From Brevundimonas sp. (GTDB taxonomy: Bacteria; Pseudomonadota; Alphaproteobacteria; Caulobacterales; Caulobacteraceae): a stretch of DNA of 17,764 bases. The notes below the pieces were generated by a model. That model saw only the letters and a list, made by a program, of their open reading frames with translations. It was not told the DNA's origin and did not search any database. The stretch's first letter is position 1. Every line of letters begins with the position of its first letter. Positions 1 to 7,034 of the stretch are shown here, in pieces. The stretch is from assembly GCA_031119155.1 (NCBI GenBank), contig JAVHYH010000037.1, forward strand, positions 1 to 17,764, read 5' to 3'. A program made the translations under genes and the position numbers.

Positions 1-2137
1 CGGTGATGGTGTCGTTGCCGGCGCCGCCGTAGATGGTGTCGTTGCCGCCCGCGCCAATCAGGGTGTCGGCGCCAGACTCTCCCGAGAGCACATCGTCGCC
101 TGCGCCCCCATCAAAATACTCGTCGAAGGTCTGGCCTTGGCTATTGCCCCAATCGTCATTCCTTCCCGTCAATCGGTCGTCAAATCGTGTGCCGATAATT
201 CCCTCAATCGACACCAAGATGTCGCTACCGGCGCCGCCTGTATCCTGACGGGCCCAATAGTTCGCATAGACATCCCAACGGGCGTAGGCGTTGACTGTAA
301 CGCCGCCCCGGGCGCCGGAGTAATCGACAATATCGAAACCGCTGCCGCCGTCCATCACGTCATCGCCGCTGGCATCGACCATGACGTCATCGCCCTGTCT
401 GCCGTTCAGGCTGTCATTGCCGTCACCGCCGTCCAAGCGATCGTTGAAGGTGGTTTCCGGCAAGGCCCCCCCTCCGCCAACCAGCTCTGAATCACCATCT
501 CCGATCAGGGTGTCATTGCCCTGCCCCCCCATGAGCACGTCGTCGCCGCGGGATCCAATCAGGACGTCGTTTCCGTCCGAACCATCAATGAAATCGTCAC
601 CATCCCCGCCGTAGGCATAGTCATTACCGGCGCCTCCGTAGATCTGCGCCTGACCACCCCAGCTGTAGAGCTGGTCGTCGCCCTCATCTCCATAGAGGAT
701 GTCATCCCCGTTGGAGCCAAACACGATATCGTTGCCCGCCCCGCCGTGGATTTCGTTCTGACCCTGTCTCGGGTCGTGGACAGTCAGGATATTCCCGCCT
801 TCGTAACCGTTGATCCGATCGTCACCATCACCGCCCCACAGGATGTTGTTGCCGAGCCCGCCCGTAATGAGATCGTCGCCACCGCCCCCTTCGATCACGT
901 CGTCGCCGTCACCGCCATCCAGTCTGTTGGCGTCGTCGTTACCGATAAGATGGTCGTCGCCGCGGCTTCCCCGAACGTTCTCGATATCGATGAGGGTATC
1001 CATGCCTTCACCGGTATTCTGAGGGCCGGATATCCGCAGATCCACCCTGCCTGCCCGGGTCATCTGCACGACATCATAACCGATGCCGCCATCCAGCAAG
1101 TCATCGCCCAGCCCGCCGGTCAGTACATCCCTACCAACACCACCCCTCAAGACATCGTCGCCATCGCCGCCAATCAGGACATCGTCCTTGTCGAAGCCTG
1201 ACAGCACGTCGTCACCACTCCCGCCGGTGATCGTTACCTGCTCGATTCGGCGAACCTCGGCGAGAACGGCCTCCCCCGCGAGCGCTCGACCAAGGATCAG
1301 ATCGTGGACGTAGGAGATAGAACGGGTTTCGTCAGAGAAATCCATGACGACGTGATCAAGATCACCGTCCTCATCGCTCTCACCCCCGTCAGCCATTCCA
1401 CCGCCGCGGCCAAGATTTATGATGTCATCGTCATCGCCGCCGGTGATCAGATCGTAGCCGGATCCCCCAATGATCTCTATGCGCTCCACGTTGCGCAGGG
1501 TGACGGCGACAACGCCTCCCACCGTCGCGGACGCCTCGGTATTGCTGTGCGTGTAAACGACCGCCTGGGTGCGGTCGGACAGGTCAAATCTGGCAAAGTC
1601 CCTTCCCTCGCCGGCATCCAGGGATCCGTTGCCGCGCCCCATATCGTACCAGCCCGCCCCGATTGAGCCGATGATCGTGTCGTTGCCATCTCCGGCGTAA
1701 ATTTCATCACCCTCCCGCGCGTCTGTCCGCATGCTGCCGGTGATGATGTCATCGCCGGCGAAGAGACTGGCAGGGTCGGTTACGATCTGGTGGACCGAAA
1801 GGCCCAGACTGGCGACACCGCTGATCCCCACATAGGCAGCCGGGTCAGGCGGAAGTCCCGGACCATCGCCGGGGAAGCCCTTGCCAACCCAACTCACAAC
1901 TCCCGTCGGGAACGGGGAGTCCCCGGTATAGGTGAAACCCGTTTCTGATCGGAACGTCAGCATTGCGGGATAGGCGCTTATGCCTTCGGCGTAGAAGACG
2001 TGAAGCACGAATTCGTTCGGTCCGCTTGAGGCAATCTTCCAGCTGTTCTGGAGATGATCGAAGATACCGAAGCCGTAGTAGGGAATTACGCCAGAAACGT
2101 CGGCCCAAGTAGACCTGGGAGCATTGATGACAGCCAT
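1..2137 (-). CDS. RTX-type calcium-binding repeat protein (5' part; C-terminus beyond left edge)
   Basis: The frame is open without a stop from an ATG at 2137-2135 to the left edge, giving at least 712 codons. The first roughly 130 residues are non-repetitive and lack an obvious Sec signal peptide. After that come many glycine- and aspartate-rich nonapeptides of the GGxGxDxL type, such as GGAGNDTIYGGAGND near the left edge. Between them lie RTX spacer blocks of the form MDTLIDIENVRGSRGDDHLIG. Proteins of this family bind calcium in a parallel beta-roll and leave the cell through a type I (ABC/MFP/TolC) secretion system, using an uncleaved C-terminal signal. That signal would lie outside the window. 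A purine-rich AAGG lies about 12 bases before the ATG. The N-terminal part shows no enzyme domain I recognise, so a toxin, protease, adhesin or surface-layer role cannot be chosen. No transporter genes are adjacent on the visible side. Confidence 0.9.
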   Translation of the reverse strand, partial: MAVINAPRSTWADVSGVIPYYGFGIFDHLQNSWKIASSGPNEFVLHVFYAEGISAYPAMLTFRSETGFTYTGDSPFPTGVVSWVGKGFPGDGPGLPPDPAAYVGISGVASLGLSVHQIVTDPASLFAGDDIITGSMRTDAREGDEIYAGDGNDTIIGSIGAGWYDMGRGNGSLDAGEGRDFARFDLSDRTQAVVYTHSNTEASATVGGVVAVTLRNVERIEIIGGSGYDLITGGDDDDIINLGRGGGMADGGESDEDGDLDHVVMDFSDETRSISYVHDLILGRALAGEAVLAEVRRIEQVTITGGSGDDVLSGFDKDDVLIGGDGDDVLRGGVGRDVLTGGLGDDLLDGGIGYDVVQMTRAGRVDLRISGPQNTGEGMDTLIDIENVRGSRGDDHLIGNDDANRLDGGDGDDVIEGGGGDDLITGGLGNNILWGGDGDDRINGYEGGNILTVHDPRQGQNEIHGGAGNDIVFGSNGDDILYGDEGDDQLYSWGGQAQIYGGAGNDYAYGGDGDDFIDGSDGNDVLIGSRGDDVLMGGQGNDTLIGDGDSELVGGGGALPETTFNDRLDGGDGNDSLNGRQGDDVMVDASGDDVMDGGSGFDIVDYSGARGGVTVNAYARWDVYANYWARQDTGGAGSDILVSIEGIIGTRFDDRLTGRNDDWGNSQGQTFDEYFDGGAGDDVLSGESGADTLIGAGGNDTIYGGAGNDTIT

Positions 2138-2397
2138 GGCTCTCAGACCTTGCAAGCTTGGAAAAGCAGAACTCGATGAACCCTTCATACAGTCAAGCCT
2201 GTGCGCGGCAAATGACCCGTGCTGGGTAGCCCGCGCCTTCAGCTCCGGCGCCGAGCGTGCGGCGACTGTGATCTCCGTACGCGACCGAACACCGTTCCCG
2301 CGCGTTCACTTTGGGCCCCGCAAAGGCGTGTGGAGAATCAAGGCTCTGGACGACGACGCCCGGACTGACTTAGCTGGAGCCGGGAGGGTGATGCGGA
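2138..2397. promoter_or_regulatory. Divergent intergenic region between RTX gene and LuxR-type gene
   Basis: This 260-base interval separates two genes read in opposite directions, so it should hold a promoter for each. I could not pick out convincing -35/-10 pairs or a clear palindrome. The only firm element is the ribosome binding sequence GGGAGGGTG at 2382-2390 before the plus-strand gene. The promoter assignment is inferred from gene orientation. Confidence 0.4.
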
Positions 2398-2874
2398 ATG
2401 CCGGAACGGCTGACGAAACGGCAGGAAGAATGCCTGCGCCTGTCGGCCACCATGACCGACAAGGAGATCGCGCGCGCGCTGGGCATCTCCGAGAACACGG
2501 TCGACAAGCATTTCCGCGAGGTGCTGCGAAAGTTCGGCGTCAGCACCCGCAAGGCGGCGCTCAGGGCCCTGGCGTCTGACGCGTCATACGCGACGCACGC
2601 CATACCGCCGGCCGCCGTTTCCTCGCCAGATCAGGGCGTCGATGCGGACCGGGTCGCCGGTTCCCTCGCCTCCACCACTCCGGCCGCGGGGGGGCTCTAC
2701 GGGCTCTATGCAAGGCTGGGACGGTGGCGGACGCCCGGCTCGCCGGGGGTTCGCACCCTGGCCGTCTTCGGATGGGCCATCGGGGGGCTTTTCCTGCTGA
2801 TCGTCCTGACGGGACTGGTCGGTCTGGTGCTCGGGGGGACGGATCCATTCGCGCCGACAGGTGGAAACCCCTGA
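2398..2874 (+). CDS. LuxR-type HTH transcriptional regulator with C-terminal membrane anchor
   Basis: This 158-residue protein begins with a LuxR/FixJ-type winged helix-turn-helix at about residues 1-60. The typical signature is visible: LTKRQEECLRL, then TDKEIARALGISENTVDKHF, then a basic third helix and KFGVSTRKAALR. There is no receiver, PAS or autoinducer-binding domain. Residues 60-118 form a low-complexity linker, and residues 119-147 form one long hydrophobic helix that probably anchors the protein in the inner membrane. A strong GGGAGG sits upstream of the ATG. It is the first gene of a closely packed plus-strand set, so it may regulate that set from the membrane. Short LuxR-type proteins with a terminal membrane helix are known from alphaproteobacterial genomes, but the ligand and targets cannot be read here. 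The DNA-binding call is firm; the regulatory role is inferred. Confidence 0.85.
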   Translation: MPERLTKRQEECLRLSATMTDKEIARALGISENTVDKHFREVLRKFGVSTRKAALRALASDASYATHAIPPAAVSSPDQGVDADRVAGSLASTTPAAGGLYGLYARLGRWRTPGSPGVRTLAVFGWAIGGLFLLIVLTGLVGLVLGGTDPFAPTGGNP

Positions 2875-2888
2875 TCCCGAAGGACCCT

Positions 2889-3248
2889 ATGAACATCGCC
2901 CGGAAACCTGACGAGTTCGCCAGCACGGTCGCGCTCGACCTGCGCGAAACCGAACATCTGATCGACGCCGCCGGAGCCCGGCTGGCCGACATGATCTCCC
3001 ACGCCCTGACCGGCCGCATGGATGCCGGCCTGGCCGCCGGCGCCGGACACCGCGCCTTCAGCGCCGCCGCCAAGGCCCTGCACACCCTGACCGAGGCGCG
3101 CGGCGAATTGGTCGAGGCGCACAATCACGCCCTGCGCGACGCCCGTCGCATGGGCCTGAACCACGCCCTGTTGATCCCCGGGGAGAGCAAGCCCCAGGAC
3201 GGCGACGTCAACAATCCCAAGCCGACCGGTCGGCTGGCGGTGGTCTGA
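2889..3248 (+). CDS. Small helical protein of unknown function
   Basis: This 119-residue soluble protein is not recognised. I chose the ATG at 2889 because GAAGGA lies four bases before it at 2879-2884 and because it starts 14 bases after the LuxR-type gene ends. The frame stays open further upstream, but only as an overlap with that gene. The sequence is alanine-rich and predicted mostly helical from residue 8 to 95, with a heptad-like pattern that could form a coiled coil or helical bundle. It has a polar, proline-containing tail (KPQDGDVNNPKPTGRL) and no signal peptide or membrane helix. Its position inside a tight gene run suggests it works with the membrane-anchored regulator or the membrane protein that follows. 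That role is inferred only from context. Confidence 0.7.
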   Translation: MNIARKPDEFASTVALDLRETEHLIDAAGARLADMISHALTGRMDAGLAAGAGHRAFSAAAKALHTLTEARGELVEAHNHALRDARRMGLNHALLIPGESKPQDGDVNNPKPTGRLAVV

Positions 3249-3259
3249 CGGACGGGTCG

Positions 3260-3739
3260 GTGGTCACGATCGCGATCACGGTCTTCACCCTCGCCGGGGT
3301 GCTGGCGCTGTTCTGGTTCGGCGGCTGGGAAGAGCGCGCGGTCGGCGTGATGGTCCTGGCCCTGCTGGTCCTCGTCCGCGTCGTGGAGCCGATCCAGATC
3401 GGCAACTGGCGGGCCGGGGTGGCGGCGCTGGAAGCAGCCTTCCTGATCGCCATCCTGTGGCTGACCTATACGCGGGACCGCTGGTGGCTGACCGCCCTGG
3501 CCGGTTTCCAGCTGATCTCCGTCCTGACCCACGTCGTTCTTCTGCTGGCCGCGGGCCGGCATTTCGTGTGGACGGCCGTCACCATCCGACTGGAGGTGTG
3601 GCTGCTCATCTGTATCACTTTCTTCGTCGGCGCCTGGGAAGCCTGGGCCGCGCGACGCTTCGCCCGGGAGGGCGGATCCCATGCCCAAGACAAACATCGA
3701 TCAGGCCTGGTCGGTCTGGACGCAATCCAGCGGCCCTGA
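3260..3739 (+). CDS. Multi-pass integral membrane protein, unknown function
   Basis: This 159-residue protein starts with GTG, 11 bases after the preceding stop. Five hydrophobic segments can be seen at about residues 3-20, 27-43, 54-69, 75-98 and 105-126, with short loops containing tryptophan and arginine. A charged cytoplasmic-looking tail runs from residue 128 (RRFAREGGSHAQDKHR). There is no signal peptide, transporter motif or catalytic signature that I recognise. The last 59 bases overlap the start of the next gene in another frame, which implies translational coupling. The GTG start is supported only by the absence of a better start before the first helix; the ribosome binding site is weak. 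It could be a partner or sensor subunit for the membrane-anchored regulator two genes upstream, but nothing in the sequence proves this. Confidence 0.7.
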   Translation: MVTIAITVFTLAGVLALFWFGGWEERAVGVMVLALLVLVRVVEPIQIGNWRAGVAALEAAFLIAILWLTYTRDRWWLTALAGFQLISVLTHVVLLLAAGRHFVWTAVTIRLEVWLLICITFFVGAWEAWAARRFAREGGSHAQDKHRSGLVGLDAIQRP

Positions 3740-3947
3740 CGAAAGCGACGAAGTCCGTCGCGCCCGCGCCGAGGCCCAGATCCTGGACCAGAAGCCCGAG
3801 ACGCCCAAGCACGCGGTGATGATGCTGGAGGTGTTGCTGGACAATCTGCGCGCTGGCAGCCGCACCGACGAGCGCGACCTCGGCGCCCTGGCCCGGCTGA
3901 CCGCCTTCATGCGGGGCCTGGACCAGGACGACCGGGTCATCAACTAG
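3681..3947 (+). CDS. Small charged protein of unknown function, overlapping the membrane protein gene
   Basis: This 88-residue soluble protein is not recognised. It starts at an ATG inside the 3' end of the membrane-protein gene, with GGGAGG about ten bases before it, and shares 59 bases with that gene. It is rich in Asp, Glu and Arg and probably helical through residues 20-50 (SDEVRRARAEAQILDQ) and 58-85. There is a conserved-looking segment PETPKHAVMMLEVLLDNLR. Nine bases separate its stop from the stop of the convergent DUF885 gene. The overlap and ribosome binding site suggest translation coupled to the membrane protein, perhaps producing equal amounts of two partners. That functional link is inferred. 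Confidence 0.65.
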   Translation: MPKTNIDQAWSVWTQSSGPDESDEVRRARAEAQILDQKPETPKHAVMMLEVLLDNLRAGSRTDERDLGALARLTAFMRGLDQDDRVIN

Positions 3948-3956
3948 GGCCGCCGA

Positions 3957-5252
3957 TCAGTCCAGGTCGGTCGGCAGGATCTGGCTGGACAGCAGGGTCT
4001 CCATGCCCTGCCACCGGTCCGGCCCCTGCCGCTCGACCCAGGCCTGCACCACATCGCGGCCCAGGCCGTAGTTGATGATGTAGCTGCGGTAGGTGTCGAT
4101 GAAGCGCAGGCGCTGGGTCGCCTTGGCGCGGTCCGACAGGCTGTATTTCATCAGCTGCTCGATGGCCGTGTCGCGGTTGATCCGGCCCGCCAGATAGGCG
4201 TCGGCGATGGTGTATTCGGCGCGGGCCAGCTGCCGGGTCAGAGCCATCAGCTGCGCCTTCTTTTCCGCCGTCGCCGGATCGAGACCGGCCAGCGGGAACA
4301 GCACCTCGCGCTCGAAGCGGGTCGCCTCGTCGCCCGGGAAGGCCAGGTCGATGCCGTAGTTGGCGCTGCCCTCGGCGACGAAGGACATGGGGCTGAACAG
4401 CGGATAGACGCTCATCTCGACCCAGCCGCGCTCGCGCACGAAGGTCTGTTCCAGCAGGGCGTTGTAGACGTGGTGGCCGGGGTAGCCCTCGTGGCAGCCC
4501 AGGTCGATCGCCCGCTCGGTGTAGATGGGGAAGTCGGCGTTGATCTCGATCTTCGACTGCGAATTGCCCTGATAATAGTTGTACCCGGACCACGGCTTGT
4601 CGCCGACGAAGGCGAGGGTGAAATTCTCGTTGGCGGGCAGGCGGATGTGGCGCGCGGTGCGGGTGCGGCACTCGGCGATGGCGGCGTCCATGACGACCTG
4701 CAGCCGGTCGCGCGGGATCACATAGTGGGAGCGGAACTCGGTCACCCGGTCGGTCAGGGCGCCGGGGCCGGGGATCAGGGCGTCGATCTGCGCCAGCACC
4801 GGATCAAAGCTGCTCAGGGGCCGCAGCTCGGGGCGGATGCCGAACAGGGCCTCGGCCTCGTCGGCGAAGCTCATCGTCTCGCCGGACAGCATGCGCAGTC
4901 GCGCCGAGGCCGCCGAGACATGGGCCAGCAGATAGGCGCGGCGCTGCACGATCATCGGCTGGTCGCCGCGCGTCGAGACGGCGTTCAGCCGCTCGGTCAG
5001 GCCGGCGGCGCCCTGGATCAGCTGGGGCAGGGTGCGGGGGTTTGCCTTCGCCGCCGCCTGCCATTCGGCCGGACCATAGTAGGCGTCGACATAGCCGGGC
5101 TCGCGCTCGCCGATCTCCAGCGTCAGGACGACATAGTCGCGGGCGATGGCGTCGAGGCTGTCGCCGCCCGGTCCGGTTCCGGCCGGCGGCGCCGACGGCC
5201 CGGAGGCGCAGGCCCCGACAAGACACAGCAGGGCGAGAATGGCGGCGCGCAT
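3957..5252 (-). CDS. DUF885 family lipoprotein, probable zinc-dependent peptidase-like protein
   Basis: This 431-residue protein starts with a lipoprotein signal peptide: a short basic start, a hydrophobic core and a lipobox VGAC with Cys15 as the lipidation site. It should therefore be an envelope-anchored protein. The DUF885 hallmark HEGYPGHH lies at residues 254-261. A second acidic motif, FVAEGSANYG (291-300, Glu294), sits where the family usually has EGWA-like residues. These histidines and glutamates suggest a gluzincin-like metal site. Family members are annotated as putative peptidases, but the reaction is not established for most of them. The DUF885 domain spans most of residues 35-425. 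GGGAGGA sits five bases before the ATG, supporting this start. The gene is transcribed away from the tRNA gene and ends nine bases from the convergent small gene, with no terminator hairpin in between. Confidence 0.88.
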   Translation of the reverse strand: MRAAILALLCLVGACASGPSAPPAGTGPGGDSLDAIARDYVVLTLEIGEREPGYVDAYYGPAEWQAAAKANPRTLPQLIQGAAGLTERLNAVSTRGDQPMIVQRRAYLLAHVSAASARLRMLSGETMSFADEAEALFGIRPELRPLSSFDPVLAQIDALIPGPGALTDRVTEFRSHYVIPRDRLQVVMDAAIAECRTRTARHIRLPANENFTLAFVGDKPWSGYNYYQGNSQSKIEINADFPIYTERAIDLGCHEGYPGHHVYNALLEQTFVRERGWVEMSVYPLFSPMSFVAEGSANYGIDLAFPGDEATRFEREVLFPLAGLDPATAEKKAQLMALTRQLARAEYTIADAYLAGRINRDTAIEQLMKYSLSDRAKATQRLRFIDTYRSYIINYGLGRDVVQAWVERQGPDRWQGMETLLSSQILPTDLD

Positions 5253-5386
5253 CGGATCCTCCCGTCGAAGCGAGGGCGCAGGCTAGGCGTTGGCGCCAGG
5301 ATGTCCAAGCGTCGTCATGCTTTCGGGATTGAGGGCGGGCCTGTCCTGCTGTAGAGGCCTTGCCTCCGGCGTTCTCGCCGCCAGAC

Positions 5387-5463
5387 GCACCCGTAGCTCA
5401 GCTGGATAGAGTACTGCCCTCCGAAGGCAGGGGTCAGAGGTTCGAATCCTCTCGGGTGCGCCA
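5387..5463 (+). tRNA. tRNA-Arg (anticodon CCG)
   Basis: The full cloverleaf can be drawn. The acceptor arms are GCACCCG (5387-5393) and CGGGTGC (5453-5459), followed by discriminator G5460 and an encoded CCA at 5461-5463. The D-arm contains AGCTCAGCTGGATAGAGT. The anticodon stem is CTGCC/GGCAG around the loop CTCCGAA, which gives anticodon CCG. The T-arm contains AGAGGTTCGAATCCTCT. The gene is 77 bases long, typical for tRNA-Arg. It reads CGG arginine codons. No integrase lies next to it in the window. Confidence 0.97.
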
Positions 5464-5510
5464 TTTCCTCCTCCCGGAACAGACTGACGCGCGGATCGCC
5501 AGCTTCGCTG

Positions 5511-5538
5511 TTGACTCGCGACCGCGCTCGCCGATAAC
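5511..5538 (+). promoter_or_regulatory. Candidate sigma-70-type promoter for the lipoprotein gene
   Basis: TTGACT at 5511-5516 and GATAAC at 5533-5538 are separated by 16 bases, and the pair ends about 37 bases before the lipoprotein ATG. Both hexamers are close to the sigma-70 consensus. This is a pattern match by eye, with no experimental support. Confidence 0.35.
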
Positions 5539-5575
5539 CAAAAGCTGTAGTCCGGTTGCGCATTCGGGGTTGTGC

Positions 5576-6169
5576 ATGAAGTGGTTGCTCGCCGCCCTGG
5601 TCGCCCTTCTGGTGTCGGGGTGCTCCATGCACAGCCGATATGTCGATGCTCCGGGATGGGCGAGCTACGATCCGGAGGTTTACTCGGTCGAATATGCGAA
5701 CGCCGTCTCGCGCGCCGTCGTCTCCACGCTGAGCGGGATGGACTACGAGACCTTCATGGGCGACCGGCTGTTTGATCTCGCCCAGACCCGGGAAGACCGG
5801 ACGTTCTGTGACGTTGACCGGTTGAGCAGGTTCATCTCAGGGGGCTTCGGCCACTGCAAGATCGCTCAAGCCTACAGAACGGGAACGCCGGAGTGCCTGA
5901 ACAAGGTCCGGTGCGCGGCAATCCGCCTGAATCCCGAAGTGGTTGAACACTTTCAGCTTAAACCACTCATAGAAGACGTGCTTACGAACCCATGCGCCTA
6001 CGCGATCAAACCTGATGCCTATCGCGAAAAGCCGAACGCAGTCGTGCGCCACGGCTGGCCCCCAGCGCCGGTCTGGAGCCAGCTTTGGCTATGTAACTCA
6101 GAACAACCCCTGAGAGGCATTGTCGCACCCTACGCCGGCGACGGAATATTCCGCGTCAGTTTCGAGTAA
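5576..6169 (+). CDS. Cysteine-rich lipoprotein of unknown function
   Basis: This 197-residue protein begins with a clear lipoprotein signal: MKWLLAALVALLVSGC with lipobox VSGC and lipidated Cys16. I chose the ATG at 5576 because it places this signal at the N-terminus; the frame is open further upstream only through the tRNA gene. The mature part has six further cysteines (78, 94, 107, 113, 140, 173), an even number that could form three disulfides in the periplasm. No known domain is recognised. Its codon use looks less GC-biased than that of nearby genes, for example in the stretch encoding residues 124-141. It is the first of three small plus-strand genes with short gaps. Envelope location is well supported; function is unknown. 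Confidence 0.75.
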   Translation: MKWLLAALVALLVSGCSMHSRYVDAPGWASYDPEVYSVEYANAVSRAVVSTLSGMDYETFMGDRLFDLAQTREDRTFCDVDRLSRFISGGFGHCKIAQAYRTGTPECLNKVRCAAIRLNPEVVEHFQLKPLIEDVLTNPCAYAIKPDAYREKPNAVVRHGWPPAPVWSQLWLCNSEQPLRGIVAPYAGDGIFRVSFE

Positions 6170-6193
6170 GGCGATGGTGGAAGGGAGGCTCGA

Positions 6194-6490
6194 TTGGCCC
6201 GAAGCGTGAGGCACGATCATTACCATCACCGAGGTGGAGGGAATGGGCAGTGGGTCCTTTGGTTGATCGGGCTCGCCGTCGCGGCGATGCTCATTCGCGC
6301 GCTGTTCTGGATCGCTGTACTCGTGATCGGCGGCTGGCTGATTGTCACGTTCTGGCGTCCGATCCTCATGGTGTTGGCGGCCATCTGGATGGGGACTGCA
6401 TTCCTTGGCCGTTGCATAGGTCGGCTGTTCGGGCGACGCCCGACACCTCCAAAGCTGATTGCGCCACCGAAGACGTTGCCTTCGGATTGA
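6194..6490 (+). CDS. Small two-helix membrane protein, TTG start
   Basis: This 98-residue protein starts at TTG 6194, supported by GGGAGG at 6183-6188 five bases upstream. No in-frame ATG occurs before the first hydrophobic segment. The N-terminus is rich in histidine, arginine and glycine (RHDHYHHRGGGNG). It is followed by two hydrophobic helices at about residues 18-35 and 36-72, and then a basic proline-rich tail (GRRPTPPKLIAPPKT). The histidine cluster could bind a metal, but this is a guess. The gene lies 24 bases after the lipoprotein gene and 10 bases before the next, suggesting co-transcription. No family is recognised. Confidence 0.6.
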   Translation: MARSVRHDHYHHRGGGNGQWVLWLIGLAVAAMLIRALFWIAVLVIGGWLIVTFWRPILMVLAAIWMGTAFLGRCIGRLFGRRPTPPKLIAPPKTLPSD

Positions 6491-6500
6491 TGGGCCAAGC

Positions 6501-6758
6501 ATGACCGACAACCAAAAGGGCGTGCCGCCAGTCACCCTGCCTCTTCGATTCCTTCACGCTTATCTGGCGGGACGGATCCCCTTCCTCCAATTCTGCCGCA
6601 GCTTTGAGTGGGCGGACGAAGAAGTGGAGGCGCAAGGTGCGAACCCGTTCTTCCGGCATGAGCGCGACAATCTGGAAATCTCGTCGATCGAGATTACCGA
6701 TGGCGACGGCGACAACCCTCTCGTCACCTTCTTCTTCCAACCGGAAAGCAGGGCGTAG
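6501..6758 (+). CDS. Small acidic protein of unknown function
   Basis: This 85-residue soluble protein starts at ATG 6501, ten bases after the preceding stop. A longer start at 6459 would overlap the previous gene, and the sequence before residue 1 looks non-coding. The ribosome binding site is weak (GGGCCAAG). The protein has a helical first half (LRFLHAYLAGRIPFLQF...FEWADEEVEAQ) and a beta-like acidic C-terminal part (ISSIEITDGDGDNPLVTFFF). No domain is recognised. It is the last of three small genes after the tRNA; an immunity or accessory role would be speculation. Confidence 0.6.
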   Translation: MTDNQKGVPPVTLPLRFLHAYLAGRIPFLQFCRSFEWADEEVEAQGANPFFRHERDNLEISSIEITDGDGDNPLVTFFFQPESRA

Positions 6759-7034
6759 CCACTGCGGCCGTCTTGAAGATGCGCGCGGGCTGTTACCTGG
6801 CCTGGTTCGCCCCGCGGCTCCGCAAGGCAGCCTCGCCGCATAAACGGCGAGGAGTGGACGCGACTTCTGCAGAGCTGGCAGCGCGTCCGCCCGGTCCCTG
6901 AGCCAGTCTCCGAACCGGACGGCGGCAGAGGGCGCGTGGCTGTTTTCACCCTCATAGGCGGGCTGACCTTCAGGCGTTTCGGCCCCGCCGCGACGTAGGC
7001 GGCGACGTGAAATGGCGGAGACCGAAAAAGAGGA
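6759..7034. other. Stretch without a recognised gene, containing one hairpin
   Basis: I see no convincing coding sequence on either strand here. The long minus-strand frames that cross it are antisense to better genes. One perfect 8-base-pair hairpin, CCTCGCCG (6831-6838) with CGGCGAGG (6845-6852) around the loop CATAAA, lies 70 bases after the small-gene cluster. It is not followed by a T-run, so it is at best a weak terminator or RNA-stabilising stem. Confidence 0.4.

Noticed and set aside
33..1666. Several plus-strand frames rich in Pro, Ser, Ile and Val
   Set aside because: They are antisense to the RTX calcium-binding repeats, whose codon periodicity keeps other frames open.
5360..5575. 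Plus-strand N-terminal extension of the lipoprotein with PVAQLDRVLPSEGRGQRFESS
   Set aside because: It is the tRNA gene read as protein; the lipoprotein signal peptide begins at ATG 5576.
5315..5632. Minus-strand 105-codon frame containing RGFEPLTPAFGGQYSIQLSYG
   Set aside because: This peptide is the antisense translation of the tRNA-Arg gene, a classic spurious protein in databases.
6831..6852. CCTCGCCG/CGGCGAGG hairpin as a terminator
   Set aside because: It is a perfect 8-base-pair stem but lacks a T-run and lies 70 bases after the last gene; kept only as a note.
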